Shown in pieces: positions 8,119-17,109 of a stretch of 64,000 bases of DNA. Source of the stretch: Haloprofundus marisrubri (lineage in GTDB: Archaea; Halobacteriota; Halobacteria; Halobacteriales; Haloferacaceae); NCBI RefSeq assembly GCF_001469955.1, contig NZ_LOPU01000037.1, positions 1 to 64,000 of the forward strand. The letters are read 5' to 3'. The position numbers were made by a program, and so were the translations under genes. Each line of letters begins with the position of its first letter. Positions within the stretch are counted from its first letter, which is position 1. The notes beneath the pieces are model-generated. The model worked only from the letters and a program-made list of their open reading frames with translations, made no database searches and was not told where the DNA came from.

Positions 8119-9504
8119 TCAGAACGGACCGAAGCCGCCCATACCGCCGCCACCGCCGCCCTGCTGTTCCATCTTCTTCATCATCCGCTGCATGTCGCCG
8201 TCGCCCATGCCTTGGAACTGCTTGAGCGTCTGTTCCATCATCTTGTGCTGTTCGAGCAGTTCGCGCACCGTCTCCTCGTCTTGGCCGCTACCGCGCGAGA
8301 TGCGGCGGACCTGACTCGCGCCGACACCTCTGGGATTTTCCATCTCGCCTTCGGTCATCGAGTCCATGATAATCTCGAAGCTCCGCATCCGGTTTTGGGT
8401 CACGTCCATCGCGTCGTCGGGCAGTTGGTCCATGAGTCCGCCGCCGAGCCCCGGAATCATGTCCATAATCTGGTCGAGCGGCCCCATCTTGTTCATCGCC
8501 TCCATCTGCTTTTGCATGTCCTTGAGGGTGAACGACCCCTTCATGATGTCCTCGGGGTCCCAGTCCTCGTCTTCGGCTTGGGTCTCGGACATCGCGCGCT
8601 CGACGCGCTCCGAGAGCTGTTTGAGGTCGCCCATCCCCAAGAGCCGCGAGATGAAGCCGTTCGGCTCGAATCGCTCGATGTCTTGGACCGTCTCACCCGT
8701 GCCGAGGAAGGCGATAGAGGAGTCCGTCTCGTTGACGGCGGTCAGCGCACCGCCACCTTTCGCCGTCCCGTCGAGTTTCGTAATCATGACGCCGTCGATG
8801 CCGATGGCCTCCTCGAACTGTCGGGCCTGTTCTTTCGCGCCCTGCCCGATGGCCGCGTCGAACACCAAGAGACTGAGGTCCGGGCTGACGAGACCCTCTA
8901 TCTCTTCGATTTCGGCGATGAGTTCGTCTTCGAGACCGTGCCGACCCGCGGTGTCGACGATGTGGACGTCGGCGTCCTCGGTCGCTTCGAGACCTTCGCG
9001 GGCGATGGTGACCGGGTCGGACTCGTCGGGGTCGCCGTAGAATTCGACTTCCGCGCGCTCACACATCTGTTTGGCCTGGTCGTACGCGCCGGGGCGGAAG
9101 GTGTCGGTCTGGATGACCGCCGGGCGCAGGCCTTTCTTCGAGAACCACCACGCCATCTTCGCGGCCGAAGTCGTCTTCCCCGACCCCTGGAGGCCGGCGA
9201 GGAGGATGGTCTGGGGTTCGAGCGGAATCTCCGTCGACTCACCGACGATGGCGACCATCTCCTCGTAGACGATTTTGAGGACGTGGTCGCGCGCGGAGGT
9301 GCCACCCGGTGGCTCCTCCTTCAGTGCGCGGGTTTTGATGCTGTCCGATAGCTCCATCACGAGCGACACGTCGACGTCGGCTTGGAGCAGCGAGCGCTGA
9401 ATCTCTCTGACGACCGCCTCGACGTCTTCCTCGCTGAGGCGAGTTTTCCCTTGCAGCGTTTCCAAGGTGCCGCGAAGGGAACTGCCGAGATTATCGAGTA
9501 CCAT
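8119..9504 (-). CDS. srp54: Signal recognition particle 54 kDa GTPase (SRP54/Ffh)
   Basis: A 461-residue SRP GTPase that binds signal sequences and 7S RNA and delivers nascent chains to FtsY. The N domain covers about 1-95. The G domain has G1 GLQGSGKTT (104-112), the [10 protein letters not shown] motif, G3 DTAGRHG, and [12 protein letters not shown]. The Met-rich M domain follows, containing the RNA-binding stretch [11 protein letters not shown], and ends in a Gly-rich tail. Start [10 protein letters not shown] at 9504 is the standard archaeal N-terminus; upstream in-frame sequence is Arg/Cys-rich and not coding-like. A TATA-like stretch (GCCTTTACC on the minus strand, about 9530-9538) fits a leaderless transcript. 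Confidence 0.97.
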   Translation of the reverse strand: MVLDNLGSSLRGTLETLQGKTRLSEEDVEAVVREIQRSLLQADVDVSLVMELSDSIKTRALKEEPPGGTSARDHVLKIVYEEMVAIVGESTEIPLEPQTILLAGLQGSGKTTSAAKMAWWFSKKGLRPAVIQTDTFRPGAYDQAKQMCERAEVEFYGDPDESDPVTIAREGLEATEDADVHIVDTAGRHGLEDELIAEIEEIEGLVSPDLSLLVFDAAIGQGAKEQARQFEEAIGIDGVMITKLDGTAKGGGALTAVNETDSSIAFLGTGETVQDIERFEPNGFISRLLGMGDLKQLSERVERAMSETQAEDEDWDPEDIMKGSFTLKDMQKQMEAMNKMGPLDQIMDMIPGLGGGLMDQLPDDAMDVTQNRMRSFEIIMDSMTEGEMENPRGVGASQVRRISRGSGQDEETVRELLEQHKMMEQTLKQFQGMGDGDMQRMMKKMEQQGGGGGGMGGFGPF

Positions 9505-9592
9505 TTGCCAACAGTACGCCACCGAACCGGTAAAGGCTTTATTCGTCGTGGTGGCGGTCGGAGCGAGTACCGAAGTGAAACCAGCGAGTCGT

Positions 9593-10375
9593 CTACGTCG
9601 CTGTCGACGCCGGGTCGTCCTCGGAGTCCCCGTCTCTCCGTCTCTCGAAAGCCCGCCGAACCCGCTCACGGATAGTCCACTCGACCAGCGCGAGTGCGAA
9701 CACGAGCAACAATCCGAACGGCCACAGCAACGATGCGGGCGTCCCAACCGAGTCACCCGCACCGGGACTGCGAAGGAAGAAGACCACCTCGACAGCCGTG
9801 AGCGACAGCGGTGTCACGAGTCGACGCGAGAGCGCAAGCGAGAGTGGAACGCCGACGACTAACGTCGGCCCGGCGAGGACGTACAGCCCGGTTTGAACTG
9901 TCGTCCACGGCTCGGTTCCGAACTCGTCGAAGACGACGCCGAAGCCATCCGACGCCGGGAGAAGTACCCACGCGAGCGCCGTCCACGCGAGACTCGCAAC
10001 GACGCCGACGAGGATGGCTCGCTCGGTCTGTGCGGCGAGTCGATGGGTCGCCCGACCGCTCGCGCGACGACCGGCGTACTCGCCGCCAGCGAGCGCGACC
10101 AGAAGCGGTGCTGTGAACAGTGACAGGCCGGGAACAAACGGGTCTGCGACCCAGCTGACGACGACAGCGACGAGACTAGTCGGGAACGGTGAGACGGTTC
10201 CGAGAAAGCGGTAGAGAACGGCGGCCAACGCAAGCAACACGAGCAGTGAAACTGCCGCGGCGACGGGTGGTGAACCGGTGTTCCCGAGAGAGAGTGCGAA
10301 CACGAACGCCAGTGTGAGTGCCAACAGAGACACCAGAGTCACTGTGGTCTTCGAAGGTGAAGGGAGGGCGAACAT
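9593..10375 (-). CDS. Membrane protein of unknown function (260 aa)
   Basis: A polytopic protein with about seven or eight hydrophobic segments and a short basic, then acidic C-terminal tail ([18 protein letters not shown]). I do not recognise a family. It sits between ftsY and srp54 on the same strand, inside the secretion/ribosome cluster, 71 bases after ftsY and 88 bases before the srp54 start. The setting hints at a membrane-biogenesis role, but no motif supports that. Confidence 0.7.
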   Translation of the reverse strand: MFALPSPSKTTVTLVSLLALTLAFVFALSLGNTGSPPVAAAVSLLVLLALAAVLYRFLGTVSPFPTSLVAVVVSWVADPFVPGLSLFTAPLLVALAGGEYAGRRASGRATHRLAAQTERAILVGVVASLAWTALAWVLLPASDGFGVVFDEFGTEPWTTVQTGLYVLAGPTLVVGVPLSLALSRRLVTPLSLTAVEVVFFLRSPGAGDSVGTPASLLWPFGLLLVFALALVEWTIRERVRRAFERRRDGDSEDDPASTAT

Positions 10376-10446
10376 ACTCGAATATTCAGTTCATCGACAG
10401 ATAGCTGTTGCTCGCCGAGATGTGAGCAAGAGAAAGCCGCCGAAAG

Positions 10447-11865
10447 CTACTCCTCGTCTTCGAGGAGGCTGGCGACGAGTTCTTCGGGGATGAACCGCTC
10501 GACGTCGTCGTACTCTTGGCCGGTGCCGAGGAACAGAATCGGCTTGCCGGTGACGTAGGCGATGGAGATAGCCGCGCCGCCCGAGGAGTCGGCGTCGGCT
10601 TTCGTCAAGATTGCGCCGTCGATTTCGGCCGTCTCGTTGAACTTGCTCGCCCGCTGGACGGCGTCCTGTCCGGCGACGGCTTCGTCGACGAACAGCGTCA
10701 TGTCCGGGCCGACGACGCGGTCTATCTTCTCCAACTGCGCCATCAGGTCGTTGGAAGTGTGAAGTCGGCCGGCGGTGTCGCCGAGGACGATGTCGATGTC
10801 GTGGGCCTCGGCGTACTCGACGGCGTCGTAGATGACCGCCGCCGGGTCGCCACCCTGCTCGTGGGCGATGAGTTTCCGGTCGAGGTTCTCGGCGTGCTTG
10901 CGAATCTGCTCGTTCGCGCCCGCGCGGTAGGTGTCACCGTTGGCGAGCACCGTCGAGTAGCCTTGCTTCTCGAAGTACTCCGAGAGTTTGGCGATGCTCG
11001 TCGTCTTCCCGACGCCGTTGACGCCGGTGAAGATGATGGTGACAGGTTTGTCCGCCTCGGCGATGCGCTGGTCGAAGTCGAACTGCCCGACGCTGATAAC
11101 GTCGAGTAGCGCATCGTGTAGCGCCTCTTCGACCAACTGGGCGGTGGTCTGGACCTGTTTGCGCGTGGTGCCGAGCATCTTCTCGCGGATGGTGTCGAGC
11201 ATCTGCTCTGCGACACCCATCTCCACGTCGCTCTGGAGCAACGCCATCTCCAGTTGCCACAGCGGCTGTTCGAGGTCCTCCTCCTCGATGATGATGCGAC
11301 CGGTGGCGAACGCCGCCGCCCGCTTCAGTCGGCCCGGACCCGAGTTCTCTTCTTCCTGTTGGTCTTCGACGACGGACTCGTCGGGGACCGGTTCGGGCGT
11401 CGACTCTGACGACGAGTCGGCGACAGCCTCGGCGGCGTCGGCCTCGGGCGTCTCAGCGCCCGTGGTGGCCGCCTGCGCCGACGGCGTACTCTCGTCGACT
11501 TCGGCCGTCTCCGTCGCGTCGGCGACGCTGTCGGCCGACGCCTGTTGGGTCGACGCTCGGTCCGGTTCGGACGTCTCGGCCGCGCCGTTTTCCGTGGCGG
11601 GCTGACCGCTGTCGGAGGCCGTGTCGGCGACGGCGTCCGCGCTGGCGTCGGCCGTCGCTGCGGAGTCCGCCTCGGCCGCTGCGGAGTCCGCCTCGGCCGC
11701 TGCGGAGTCCGCCTCGGCCGCTGCGGCGTCGCCTTCGGCCGCTGCGGCGTCGCCTTCGGCCGCTTCGGTTTCCGCCTCGACTCCTTCGGCCTCGGCTTTC
11801 TCCTCGGCGGTCTCCTCGACGTCTTTGCGGAAGCTGTTGAGCTTCTTTTTCAGTCCGTCAAACAT
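10447..11865 (-). CDS. ftsY: Signal recognition particle receptor FtsY
   Basis: A 472-residue SRP receptor GTPase. The C-terminal NG domain (from about 180) has G1 GVNGVGKTT (281-289), DTYRAGANEQ, GDTAGRLHTS and TKADADSSGGAA, which is the FtsY rather than SRP54 signature. The first 20 residues (MFDGLKKKLNSFRKD) form the amphipathic membrane-targeting helix. Residues 25-175 are a low-complexity Ala/Glu/Asp/Ser linker containing tandem seven-residue repeats (AAAEADS three times, AAAEGDA twice), encoded by exact 21-bp DNA repeats. It follows prefoldin alpha by 16 bases in the same operon. Confidence 0.97.
   Translation of the reverse strand: MFDGLKKKLNSFRKDVEETAEEKAEAEGVEAETEAAEGDAAAAEGDAAAAEADSAAAEADSAAAEADSAATADASADAVADTASDSGQPATENGAAETSEPDRASTQQASADSVADATETAEVDESTPSAQAATTGAETPEADAAEAVADSSSESTPEPVPDESVVEDQQEEENSGPGRLKRAAAFATGRIIIEEEDLEQPLWQLEMALLQSDVEMGVAEQMLDTIREKMLGTTRKQVQTTAQLVEEALHDALLDVISVGQFDFDQRIAEADKPVTIIFTGVNGVGKTTSIAKLSEYFEKQGYSTVLANGDTYRAGANEQIRKHAENLDRKLIAHEQGGDPAAVIYDAVEYAEAHDIDIVLGDTAGRLHTSNDLMAQLEKIDRVVGPDMTLFVDEAVAGQDAVQRASKFNETAEIDGAILTKADADSSGGAAISIAYVTGKPILFLGTGQEYDDVERFIPEELVASLLEDEE
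11657..11761. repeat. Five tandem 21-bp units in ftsY
   Basis: Three identical 21-bp units (11657-11719) followed by two units of a related type (11720-11761) code for the seven-residue repeats of the FtsY linker. Exact DNA identity among copies suggests recent slippage or unequal exchange. Confidence 0.9.
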
Positions 11866-11881
11866 AGGAAGTTATGCTGAG

Positions 11882-12352
11882 TTACTCGTCGTCGCCTTCC
11901 TCCTGCTGCATCTGCTGCATCTGCTGCATCTGCTGCTGCTGGAGGCGCTGTTGGAGTTCTTGGGCTTGCTGTTCGACTTCCTCGCTCTCGTCTTCGAGCT
12001 CTCGAATCTCGCCTTCGACGCCGGCGATACGCTCGTCGAGCGAATCCTGCTTGCTGCGGAGCGTCTCGATAGCACCGTCGCGCTCGCGTTCGGCCGCGTA
12101 GTTGCCGCCGAGACTGACGACGACTTCGTCGATATCCTGGACTTCTGCGCGGACGTACGCGCCGCCGCCGAGCGGGACTTGGACCGTCGAGCCGCTGTCA
12201 AGCGTTTCGAGCGCCTCGACGGCCTCGTCAATCTCGGTTTTCTCGTCTTCGAGGTCGGAGATGTCGGCTTCGAGTTCTTCGATTTCCTCGTCGATAGCCT
12301 GCAGTTCCTGCGAGAGCTGCTGAAGTTGCTGCTGTCCGCCACCGCCCATCAT
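11882..12352 (-). CDS. pfdA: Prefoldin subunit alpha
   Basis: A 156-residue chaperone subunit. Two long coiled-coil helices flank a beta-hairpin region with the alpha-class motif STVQVPLGGGAYVRAEV (about residues 54-70) and VSLGGNYAAERE. It forms an alpha2beta4 hexamer that passes unfolded proteins to the thermosome. The C-terminus ends in a Gln/Met-rich tract (repeated QQMQQM) and a DDE tail. Its ATG overlaps the stop of the L18Ae gene (ATGA, 12352-12349), so the two are coupled, and ftsY follows closely. The L18Ae-prefoldin-FtsY order is widely conserved in archaea. Confidence 0.96.
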   Translation of the reverse strand: MMGGGGQQQLQQLSQELQAIDEEIEELEADISDLEDEKTEIDEAVEALETLDSGSTVQVPLGGGAYVRAEVQDIDEVVVSLGGNYAAERERDGAIETLRSKQDSLDERIAGVEGEIRELEDESEEVEQQAQELQQRLQQQQMQQMQQMQQEEGDDE

Positions 12353-12525
12353 TGTGCGGTCACCTCGTCGAGTTCGACCTGCACACGCTTGAGACCGTGC
12401 TCGCTGCCGAAGCGCGAGAGCACGTACTCGCGGGCGACGTTCTCGTTTTCTGCGTCGATATCCTTCGTGAACGTCCGATAGCCGTCGCGGCTTCGGAAGC
12501 GACCGCGTACAGTAAACTGACTCAT
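12349..12525 (-). CDS. rplX: 50S ribosomal protein L18Ae (LX/L20e)
   Basis: A 58-residue ribosomal protein beginning MSQFTVRGRFRSRDGYR and ending VELDEVTAQ. The F-x-V-x-G-R-F start followed by a Phe/Thr-K-D-I and an A-x-E-x-V-L-S-R-F-G-S-x-H segment matches archaeal LX. It binds the large subunit. It heads the L18Ae-pfdA-ftsY transcription unit, with 96 bases separating it from the eIF6 stop upstream. Short length makes it easy to miss. Confidence 0.95.
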   Translation of the reverse strand: MSQFTVRGRFRSRDGYRTFTKDIDAENENVAREYVLSRFGSEHGLKRVQVELDEVTAQ

Positions 12526-12621
12526 GGAAAAGCGTGGGGTAGCGAGCGGGAAGTATCTTCCTACTCGGAGAGTCGAGCGGGGCGCTCGAAGGCAGAGACG
12601 GGGGCCGAAAAGACGGCGGGT

Positions 12622-13287
12622 TCAGTCGATGTAGCCGAGCGTCTCTTCGATACGCCCGAGTTCCGGACCGGTGGTCTCCTCGCCGACGACGTAGCTGTCG
12701 TCGTTGGCGACGAGACCCGACCCGACCAGCGGCGCGCCGTAGTTGACGGTGCCGATGTCGGCGTAGACGTCGAGATGTTCTTCGAGCGCCTCCAGTTCCG
12801 GTTCCCGCGACTTCGGATGACAGAGAACGCCGGTGTTGTTGGCGACGGCGGCGGTGCCGATGGTGCGGACGTCGCCGAGGTCACCGCGTTCGACCGGTAC
12901 GTCGAGTGCTTCCTCGACGGCGGCGACGGCCTCGTCGTCGAGGTCCGGGTGGACCCACGCGCCGTAGTCGTTTGCGAGGACGACGTTGCCGGCGGCGTTG
13001 ATGCGACCCGGCAGTGAGACGACTGGAAGGTCGACGGCGTCGGCGATACGCTCGCGTTCGCGGTCGGTGGCGCGGCCCGAGACGAGAATGCCGTTCTCGT
13101 TGCCCATCGCCAGTGCGCCGACGGTGCCCGACCCGCCGACCGTAGTCGGCACTGCGGGAACACCGAACTCGTCGGACAACGCCGAGACGAGTTCGTCGTC
13201 AGCGTCCGGGCGGACGAGCAGGCAGGCGTTCGTCGCACGCGCGAAGACGCCGACGTACGGCGACCCGGCGAAGGAGGCGCGAAGCAC
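12622..13287 (-). CDS. eif6: Translation initiation factor 6 (aIF6/eIF6)
   Basis: A 221-residue anti-association factor that binds the 50S subunit at the L14/L24e face and blocks joining with 30S. The pentein-fold repeats are visible in recurring glycine/asparagine motifs: [17 protein letters not shown] (9-25), [48 protein letters not shown] and [13 protein letters not shown]. The start MLRASFAGS is 3 bases after the L31e stop. The L39e-L31e-IF6 order is typical for archaea. Confidence 0.97.
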   Translation of the reverse strand: MLRASFAGSPYVGVFARATNACLLVRPDADDELVSALSDEFGVPAVPTTVGGSGTVGALAMGNENGILVSGRATDRERERIADAVDLPVVSLPGRINAAGNVVLANDYGAWVHPDLDDEAVAAVEEALDVPVERGDLGDVRTIGTAAVANNTGVLCHPKSREPELEALEEHLDVYADIGTVNYGAPLVGSGLVANDDSYVVGEETTGPELGRIEETLGYID

Positions 13288-13290
13288 CGT

Positions 13291-13569
13291 TTACTCTGCC
13301 GGTTCGGCTTCGACGATGGACTCGCCGTCCTCGTCGAACCGTGCGGCGCGGACGCGAATCTTACGCGGCGGGTTCTGGCGACCCTCCGCCCAGACGGCCT
13401 CGTTCAGCGAGGGTTCGAGGCGAACGGCGTCCTCGTCGACGTTGAAGTTCTTTGCGAGGTGCTGGCGGATAATCTTCATCGCGCGGTCGGCGCGCTTCTG
13501 GACGGCGACCTTCTTGACGCCGCGAAGCGGAACGGTGACGACACGCTCTTCGAAGTCACTTGCGCTCAT
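13291..13569 (-). CDS. rpl31e: 50S ribosomal protein L31e
   Basis: A 92-residue large-subunit protein located near the exit tunnel. It has the L31e motif VTVPLRGVKKVAVQKRADRA (residues 10-29) and the R-K-I-R-V-R-A-A-R-F-D-E-D-G strand near 70-85. Its start codon overlaps the L39e stop by one base (13569). It is the second gene of the L39e-L31e-IF6 operon. Confidence 0.97.
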   Translation of the reverse strand: MSASDFEERVVTVPLRGVKKVAVQKRADRAMKIIRQHLAKNFNVDEDAVRLEPSLNEAVWAEGRQNPPRKIRVRAARFDEDGESIVEAEPAE

Positions 13570-13721
13570 TATTCGTCAGTGTCGCTTCGCCGCCAGTTGC
13601 GGCGCTTGGGGTTTCGCGTGACTTGCATGTCCGTCTTCAGCATGACCCACGTGGGGACACGGCTGTTCTGGCGCTCCAGTTTCGCCAACCGCTTCTTCTT
13701 GGCCTTCGATTTTTTACTCAT
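13569..13721 (-). CDS. rpl39e: 50S ribosomal protein L39e
   Basis: A 50-residue, very basic ribosomal protein starting [15 protein letters not shown] and containing the conserved [10 protein letters not shown] and [11 protein letters not shown] segments. It lines the nascent peptide exit tunnel. First gene of the operon with L31e and eIF6; a TATA-like element 26-33 bases upstream supports a leaderless start at 13721. Confidence 0.97.
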   Translation of the reverse strand: MSKKSKAKKKRLAKLERQNSRVPTWVMLKTDMQVTRNPKRRNWRRSDTDE

Positions 13722-13746
13722 AGTAGCAGTGGATTCCGCTGCGCGA

Positions 13747-13754
13747 CATAAAAT
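13747..13754 (-). promoter_or_regulatory. TATA-like box for the L39e-L31e-eIF6 operon
   Basis: The minus strand reads ATTTTATG here, 26-33 bases upstream of the L39e ATG at 13721. This is the normal archaeal TATA distance for a leaderless mRNA. Confidence 0.6.
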
Positions 13755-13875
13755 CTTGTTCCTTTGCCCCCGCCTCCCGCCGAATCCATCGCGGAGGCGA
13801 ACTGTGCGGCGTGCTGTCAACGACTGTGTGATACTGTGCCACCAGTTACATGTGACTCACGGTCGACCCCACGGT

Positions 13876-14130
13876 ATGTCGCGTAACTTCCGCGGCGAAG
13901 ACGAAGGGAAACGCGTCGTCGACCACGAAGGCAACGACGTGGGCACCATCGAACTCGTCGGCGACAACGACGAGTACGCGAACGTCGAACGCGGCGGCAG
14001 CATCACCGAAGGGCTGATGGAGATGCTCGGCTGGGAGTCCGACGACGACAACCGCCTCCACCGCGAGCACGTCGAAGAAGCGAACGACGAGGAGGTTCGC
14101 CTGAAAGAACCGCAGGCCCGACACGGATAG
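13876..14130 (+). CDS. Small acidic PRC-barrel-like protein (84 aa)
   Basis: An 84-residue acidic soluble protein. The segment KRVVDHEGNDVGTIELV resembles the opening strand of PRC-barrel domains (a D-x-x-G-x-x-V/I-G pattern), but the protein is too short for a full barrel. The rest is charged and ends KEPQARHG. The start MSRNFRGEDEG at 13876 is preferred over upstream in-frame sequence that overlaps the promoter of the ribosomal operon. No clear function; divergent from L39e. Confidence 0.65.
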   Translation: MSRNFRGEDEGKRVVDHEGNDVGTIELVGDNDEYANVERGGSITEGLMEMLGWESDDDNRLHREHVEEANDEEVRLKEPQARHG

Positions 14131-14177
14131 TCGAGAGAAGAACCGACCGAGACCGATACCTCGGAACGTAGAGCGAC

Positions 14178-14732
14178 TCAGAGTGCGAATCGACTCACTG
14201 TCGAGTACGTCGGCCCGTCGGGGCCGAGCACGCTCTCTTTCAGCCGGACCTGTTCGACGCGGAACGTCCCGACCGTCGGGTTCGTCTCGCGGACGACACG
14301 CTGGACGGCGTTCTTGCCACGGGCGTCGTTCATCCGCGCGAGCGTCACGTGGGGCGTGAACTCGTAGCTCTCCGCTTCGAAGCCGATAGCGGTCGTCTCC
14401 CGCTCGATAGCGTCGGCGAGACGCGTCACCTCCGCGTCGCCGTCTTCGACTCCTGCCCAGACGACCCTGATGTGGTCGAGCGACGGAAAGACGCCGAGTC
14501 CGCCCACCGTCACCTCGAACGGGTCGATGTCCGCGGCGTCGACAGCTGATTCGACCGCCTCCGCAACCTCGTCGAGGCGGTTCTCGTCAGTTTCGCCGAG
14601 AAATTTCAGCGTGAAGTGTGCCTGCGTCGGGTCGACGAATCGAACGCCCTCGGCGTCACGGAACTCCTCTTGAACGGCCGCGACGGCGTCGGCGAGCGAC
14701 GACGGCAGGTCGATGGTGACGAACAGTCGCAT
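14178..14732 (-). CDS. thpR: RNA 2',3'-cyclic phosphodiesterase (2H family, ThpR/LigT)
   Basis: A 184-residue 2H phosphoesterase. The two catalytic H-x-T-L tetrads are His39-Phe-Thr41-Leu in AHFTLKFLGE and His128-Val-Thr130-Leu in TPHVTLARMND. The start MRLFVTIDLP is the standard N-terminus. These enzymes open 2',3'-cyclic phosphates at RNA ends, acting in tRNA/RNA end processing. It converges on the PRC-like gene and is divergent from uvsE. Confidence 0.94.
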   Translation of the reverse strand: MRLFVTIDLPSSLADAVAAVQEEFRDAEGVRFVDPTQAHFTLKFLGETDENRLDEVAEAVESAVDAADIDPFEVTVGGLGVFPSLDHIRVVWAGVEDGDAEVTRLADAIERETTAIGFEAESYEFTPHVTLARMNDARGKNAVQRVVRETNPTVGTFRVEQVRLKESVLGPDGPTYSTVSRFAL

Positions 14733-14994
14733 ACCCGACGATGCGACGAGGGAGGCGTTAAGCGTCGGGGTAGTGGGTGGCTCTGACGGTACACTACCAC
14801 CGACGGCGACGAACGTTTATCTCGGATGACGGGGCCACCCCCGTCTGTCACCTGACGTGAACCGCGGGGCGGCCGAGGCGGAAGTACGGCGCACCGCTCG
14901 CGGAGCGACCGAGCGCCGTCTGTTCGCCATCGACATAGTTGTCGCTCTCCACACGACTGCAATCCTTACCCGACTCCGAGCCTAACGTCGCGTA

Positions 14995-15963
14995 GTGAGT
15001 TCTCGACAGAACACCGCGTCGACCAGGTACGGCTACGCCGCGATGAACACGACGCTCCGCGAGGAGAACGTCCGGACGAATCACGGGATGCGACAGGCGA
15101 CGTTCGAAGAGCGTGGCCTCCGGTACGCCGGCGAGCTAGCGGAGAAAAACTGTCGGGGCCTGCGCCGAATCGTCGAGTGGAACATAGACCACGACATCCG
15201 CTTCTATCGCATCACCTCGGACCTCCTGCCGTGGTACAGCCAGTACGCCATCGACGACCTGCCGAACGGGGCCGCGGTCCGCGAGGAAGTCGAAGCTATC
15301 GGCGCACTCGCCGCGAGCGAAGACGTTCGGCTGACCTTCCACCCGAGTCACTTCGTCAAACTGGCGAGTCCCGACGACTCAGTGGTGGAAAACGCCGTCG
15401 TCGACCTCGAAAACCACGGGTCGCTGATGGACGCGATGGGACTGTCGCGGACGCCGTACAACGCGGTCAACGTCCACATCGGCGCACACTACGGCGACAA
15501 GGAGGCGACCGGCCGGCGGTTCTGCGAGAACGTCGGCCGTCTCTCCGAGTCGGTCCGGAGTCGGCTGACCGTCGAGAACGACGACAAATCATCACTTTGG
15601 AGCGTCCCCGAACTGGTCGACGCCGTCGCCGACGAGGTCGGGGTTCCAGTCACCTACGACGAACTCCACCACCAGTTCACCGACCGCGGACTGACCCGGC
15701 AAGAGGCGGCACAGGTGGCCGCGGACACGTGGGAGGAAACACCCATCATCCACTACAGCGAGTCACGTCGGCTCCACGAAGCGGACCCGACGGTCCGTCC
15801 ACAGAACCACAGTGATTACGTTCGCGGGCCGATTCGGACCTACGGAACCGACGCGGACGTGATGGTGGAAGCGAAGATGAAAGAGCGAGCGGTGCTCCGG
15901 TATCGAAAACGCGAACAGGAACGCGACGCCGGGGCGGCCGACCACCTCGGTTCGGCCGACTGA
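14995..15963 (+). CDS. uvsE: UV DNA damage endonuclease UvsE
   Basis: A 322-residue TIM-barrel endonuclease that nicks 5' of UV photoproducts in an excision pathway separate from UvrABC and photolyase. It has the family opening RYGYAAMNTTLR (11-22), the strand FHPSHFVKL, metal-site segments NVHIGAHYGDK and LTVENDD, YDELHHQF and IIHYSES. A GTG start at 14995 gives a short polar N-terminus before the first beta strand. The in-frame ATG at 15043 would remove part of the first strand, so GTG is preferred. A TATA-like AATCCTTACC lies 25-34 bases upstream. Confidence 0.92.
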   Translation: MSSRQNTASTRYGYAAMNTTLREENVRTNHGMRQATFEERGLRYAGELAEKNCRGLRRIVEWNIDHDIRFYRITSDLLPWYSQYAIDDLPNGAAVREEVEAIGALAASEDVRLTFHPSHFVKLASPDDSVVENAVVDLENHGSLMDAMGLSRTPYNAVNVHIGAHYGDKEATGRRFCENVGRLSESVRSRLTVENDDKSSLWSVPELVDAVADEVGVPVTYDELHHQFTDRGLTRQEAAQVAADTWEETPIIHYSESRRLHEADPTVRPQNHSDYVRGPIRTYGTDADVMVEAKMKERAVLRYRKREQERDAGAADHLGSAD

Positions 15964-16013
15964 GTCGTCCGTGGGACGTAGCGCTTAACCAGCGCCACCG
16001 CCAAAGCGGTGGC

Positions 16014-16766
16014 ATGACCGACGACGGCGACCGAGAGCATCGCTACTCCGAAGGGCAGGGGTTCGACGATGGCTACGACGACTTCACGCTCGAACCGCCG
16101 GAGTTGAAAGTCGACCCCTCGAAGGTCGACCCCGTCGACTCCCGCGTGCTCGCCGACATCCTCGACCGACGCAACGTCGACCGCGACGACGTCGACGTGA
16201 CGAGTCTGATGGAGGTCGGCCTCTCGTACATGCAGATTAACCGCTTCGAGGAGGCGACCGAGACGTTCGCCCGCGCCGCGCAGTTCGCCGAGGAAGAGAG
16301 CCTCGAAGCCCAAGAGGCGTGGGTGAACAAAGGCGTCGCCCACGCGGAACTGGAGGAGTTCGACGAGGCCATCGGCGCGTACCGAGAGGCGCTCCGCGCC
16401 AACGAGCGCTCCGAACACGCCGCCACCGCCGAGACGAACCTCGCGTACGCGCTCTGGGAGTTCGGCGAAGTCGAGGAAGCGCTCGAACACGCCGAACGCG
16501 CCGTCGAAATCGACCCGCGCTTCCCGCAAGCGTGGTACAACCGCGGCTTCTTCCTCTCGGAACGCGGCCTCCACGAGGACGCCGTCAACGCCTACGACAA
16601 CGCGCTCCGCCTCGGGATGCGCAACGCCGACATCTTAGAGGAGAAGGCAAGAGCGCTCGAAGAACTCGGCCAGTTGGAGGAAGCCGAGGAGGTACAGGCG
16701 GAGGCCGACGAACTCCGCGAGCAGGCCGAACAGGAGATGGTCGAGGAGTACGATGCTGGTCCGTGA
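16014..16766 (+). CDS. Tetratricopeptide repeat protein
   Basis: A 250-residue soluble, acidic TPR protein. Recognisable 34-residue repeats occupy about residues 65-225, with canonical W/L-G-Y-A-F-A-P spacing in units such as EAWVNKGVAHAELEEFDEAI, ETNLAYALWEFGEVEEALE and QAWYNRGFFLSERGLHEDAV. The C-terminus is a charged coiled-coil-like segment. TPRs bind peptides or proteins; the partner is not known. It overlaps the following DUF424 gene by 14 bases, so the two are cotranscribed and probably coupled. Confidence 0.9.
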   Translation: MTDDGDREHRYSEGQGFDDGYDDFTLEPPELKVDPSKVDPVDSRVLADILDRRNVDRDDVDVTSLMEVGLSYMQINRFEEATETFARAAQFAEEESLEAQEAWVNKGVAHAELEEFDEAIGAYREALRANERSEHAATAETNLAYALWEFGEVEEALEHAERAVEIDPRFPQAWYNRGFFLSERGLHEDAVNAYDNALRLGMRNADILEEKARALEELGQLEEAEEVQAEADELREQAEQEMVEEYDAGP

Positions 16767-17055
16767 ACGGCAAACACCGGAAGGGTTGCTCGTCTCCGTC
16801 TGCGACCCCGACTGTATCGGCGAGACGTACGAAAACGGGAAAGTGTCGCTGACCGTCACCGAGGAGTTCTACGGCGGCGACGACGCCGAGGACGTCGACG
16901 CCGACGCCGTCGTCGACAGTCTCACCCGCGCGACGGTGGCGAACATCGTCGGCGAGGAGGCCGTCGGCGTCGCTATCGACGCCGGCATTATCGACGAAGA
17001 GACGGTTCTCGACGTGGGCGAGACGCGTCACGCGCAGTTGCTCTGGATGCGGTAG
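16753..17055 (+). CDS. DUF424 family protein
   Basis: A 100-residue archaeal protein with the DUF424 pattern: CDPDCIGETYENGKVSLTV near the N-terminus (a Cys-x3-Cys pair; C17 and C21), a G-G-D/E-x-A acid stretch, then ATVANIVGEEAVGVAIDAGI and a final LDVGETRHAQL strand. The family is conserved in archaea and of unknown function; structural work on relatives has suggested RNA or translation links but I cannot confirm that here. Its start lies 14 bases inside the TPR gene. Confidence 0.88.
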   Translation: MLVRERQTPEGLLVSVCDPDCIGETYENGKVSLTVTEEFYGGDDAEDVDADAVVDSLTRATVANIVGEEAVGVAIDAGIIDEETVLDVGETRHAQLLWMR

Positions 17056-17109
17056 CTCAGCTCACGTCCTACGTCGTCTCGGAGAGTCGCGGCTCACAGG
17101 CGACTCGGA

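Noticed and set aside
11657-11761. CRISPR-like direct repeats
   Set aside because: Units abut without spacers and are in frame within ftsY.
14848-15084. Minus-strand 78-codon frame overlapping the uvsE start
   Set aside because: It overlaps the uvsE N-terminus and promoter, and no family features were seen.
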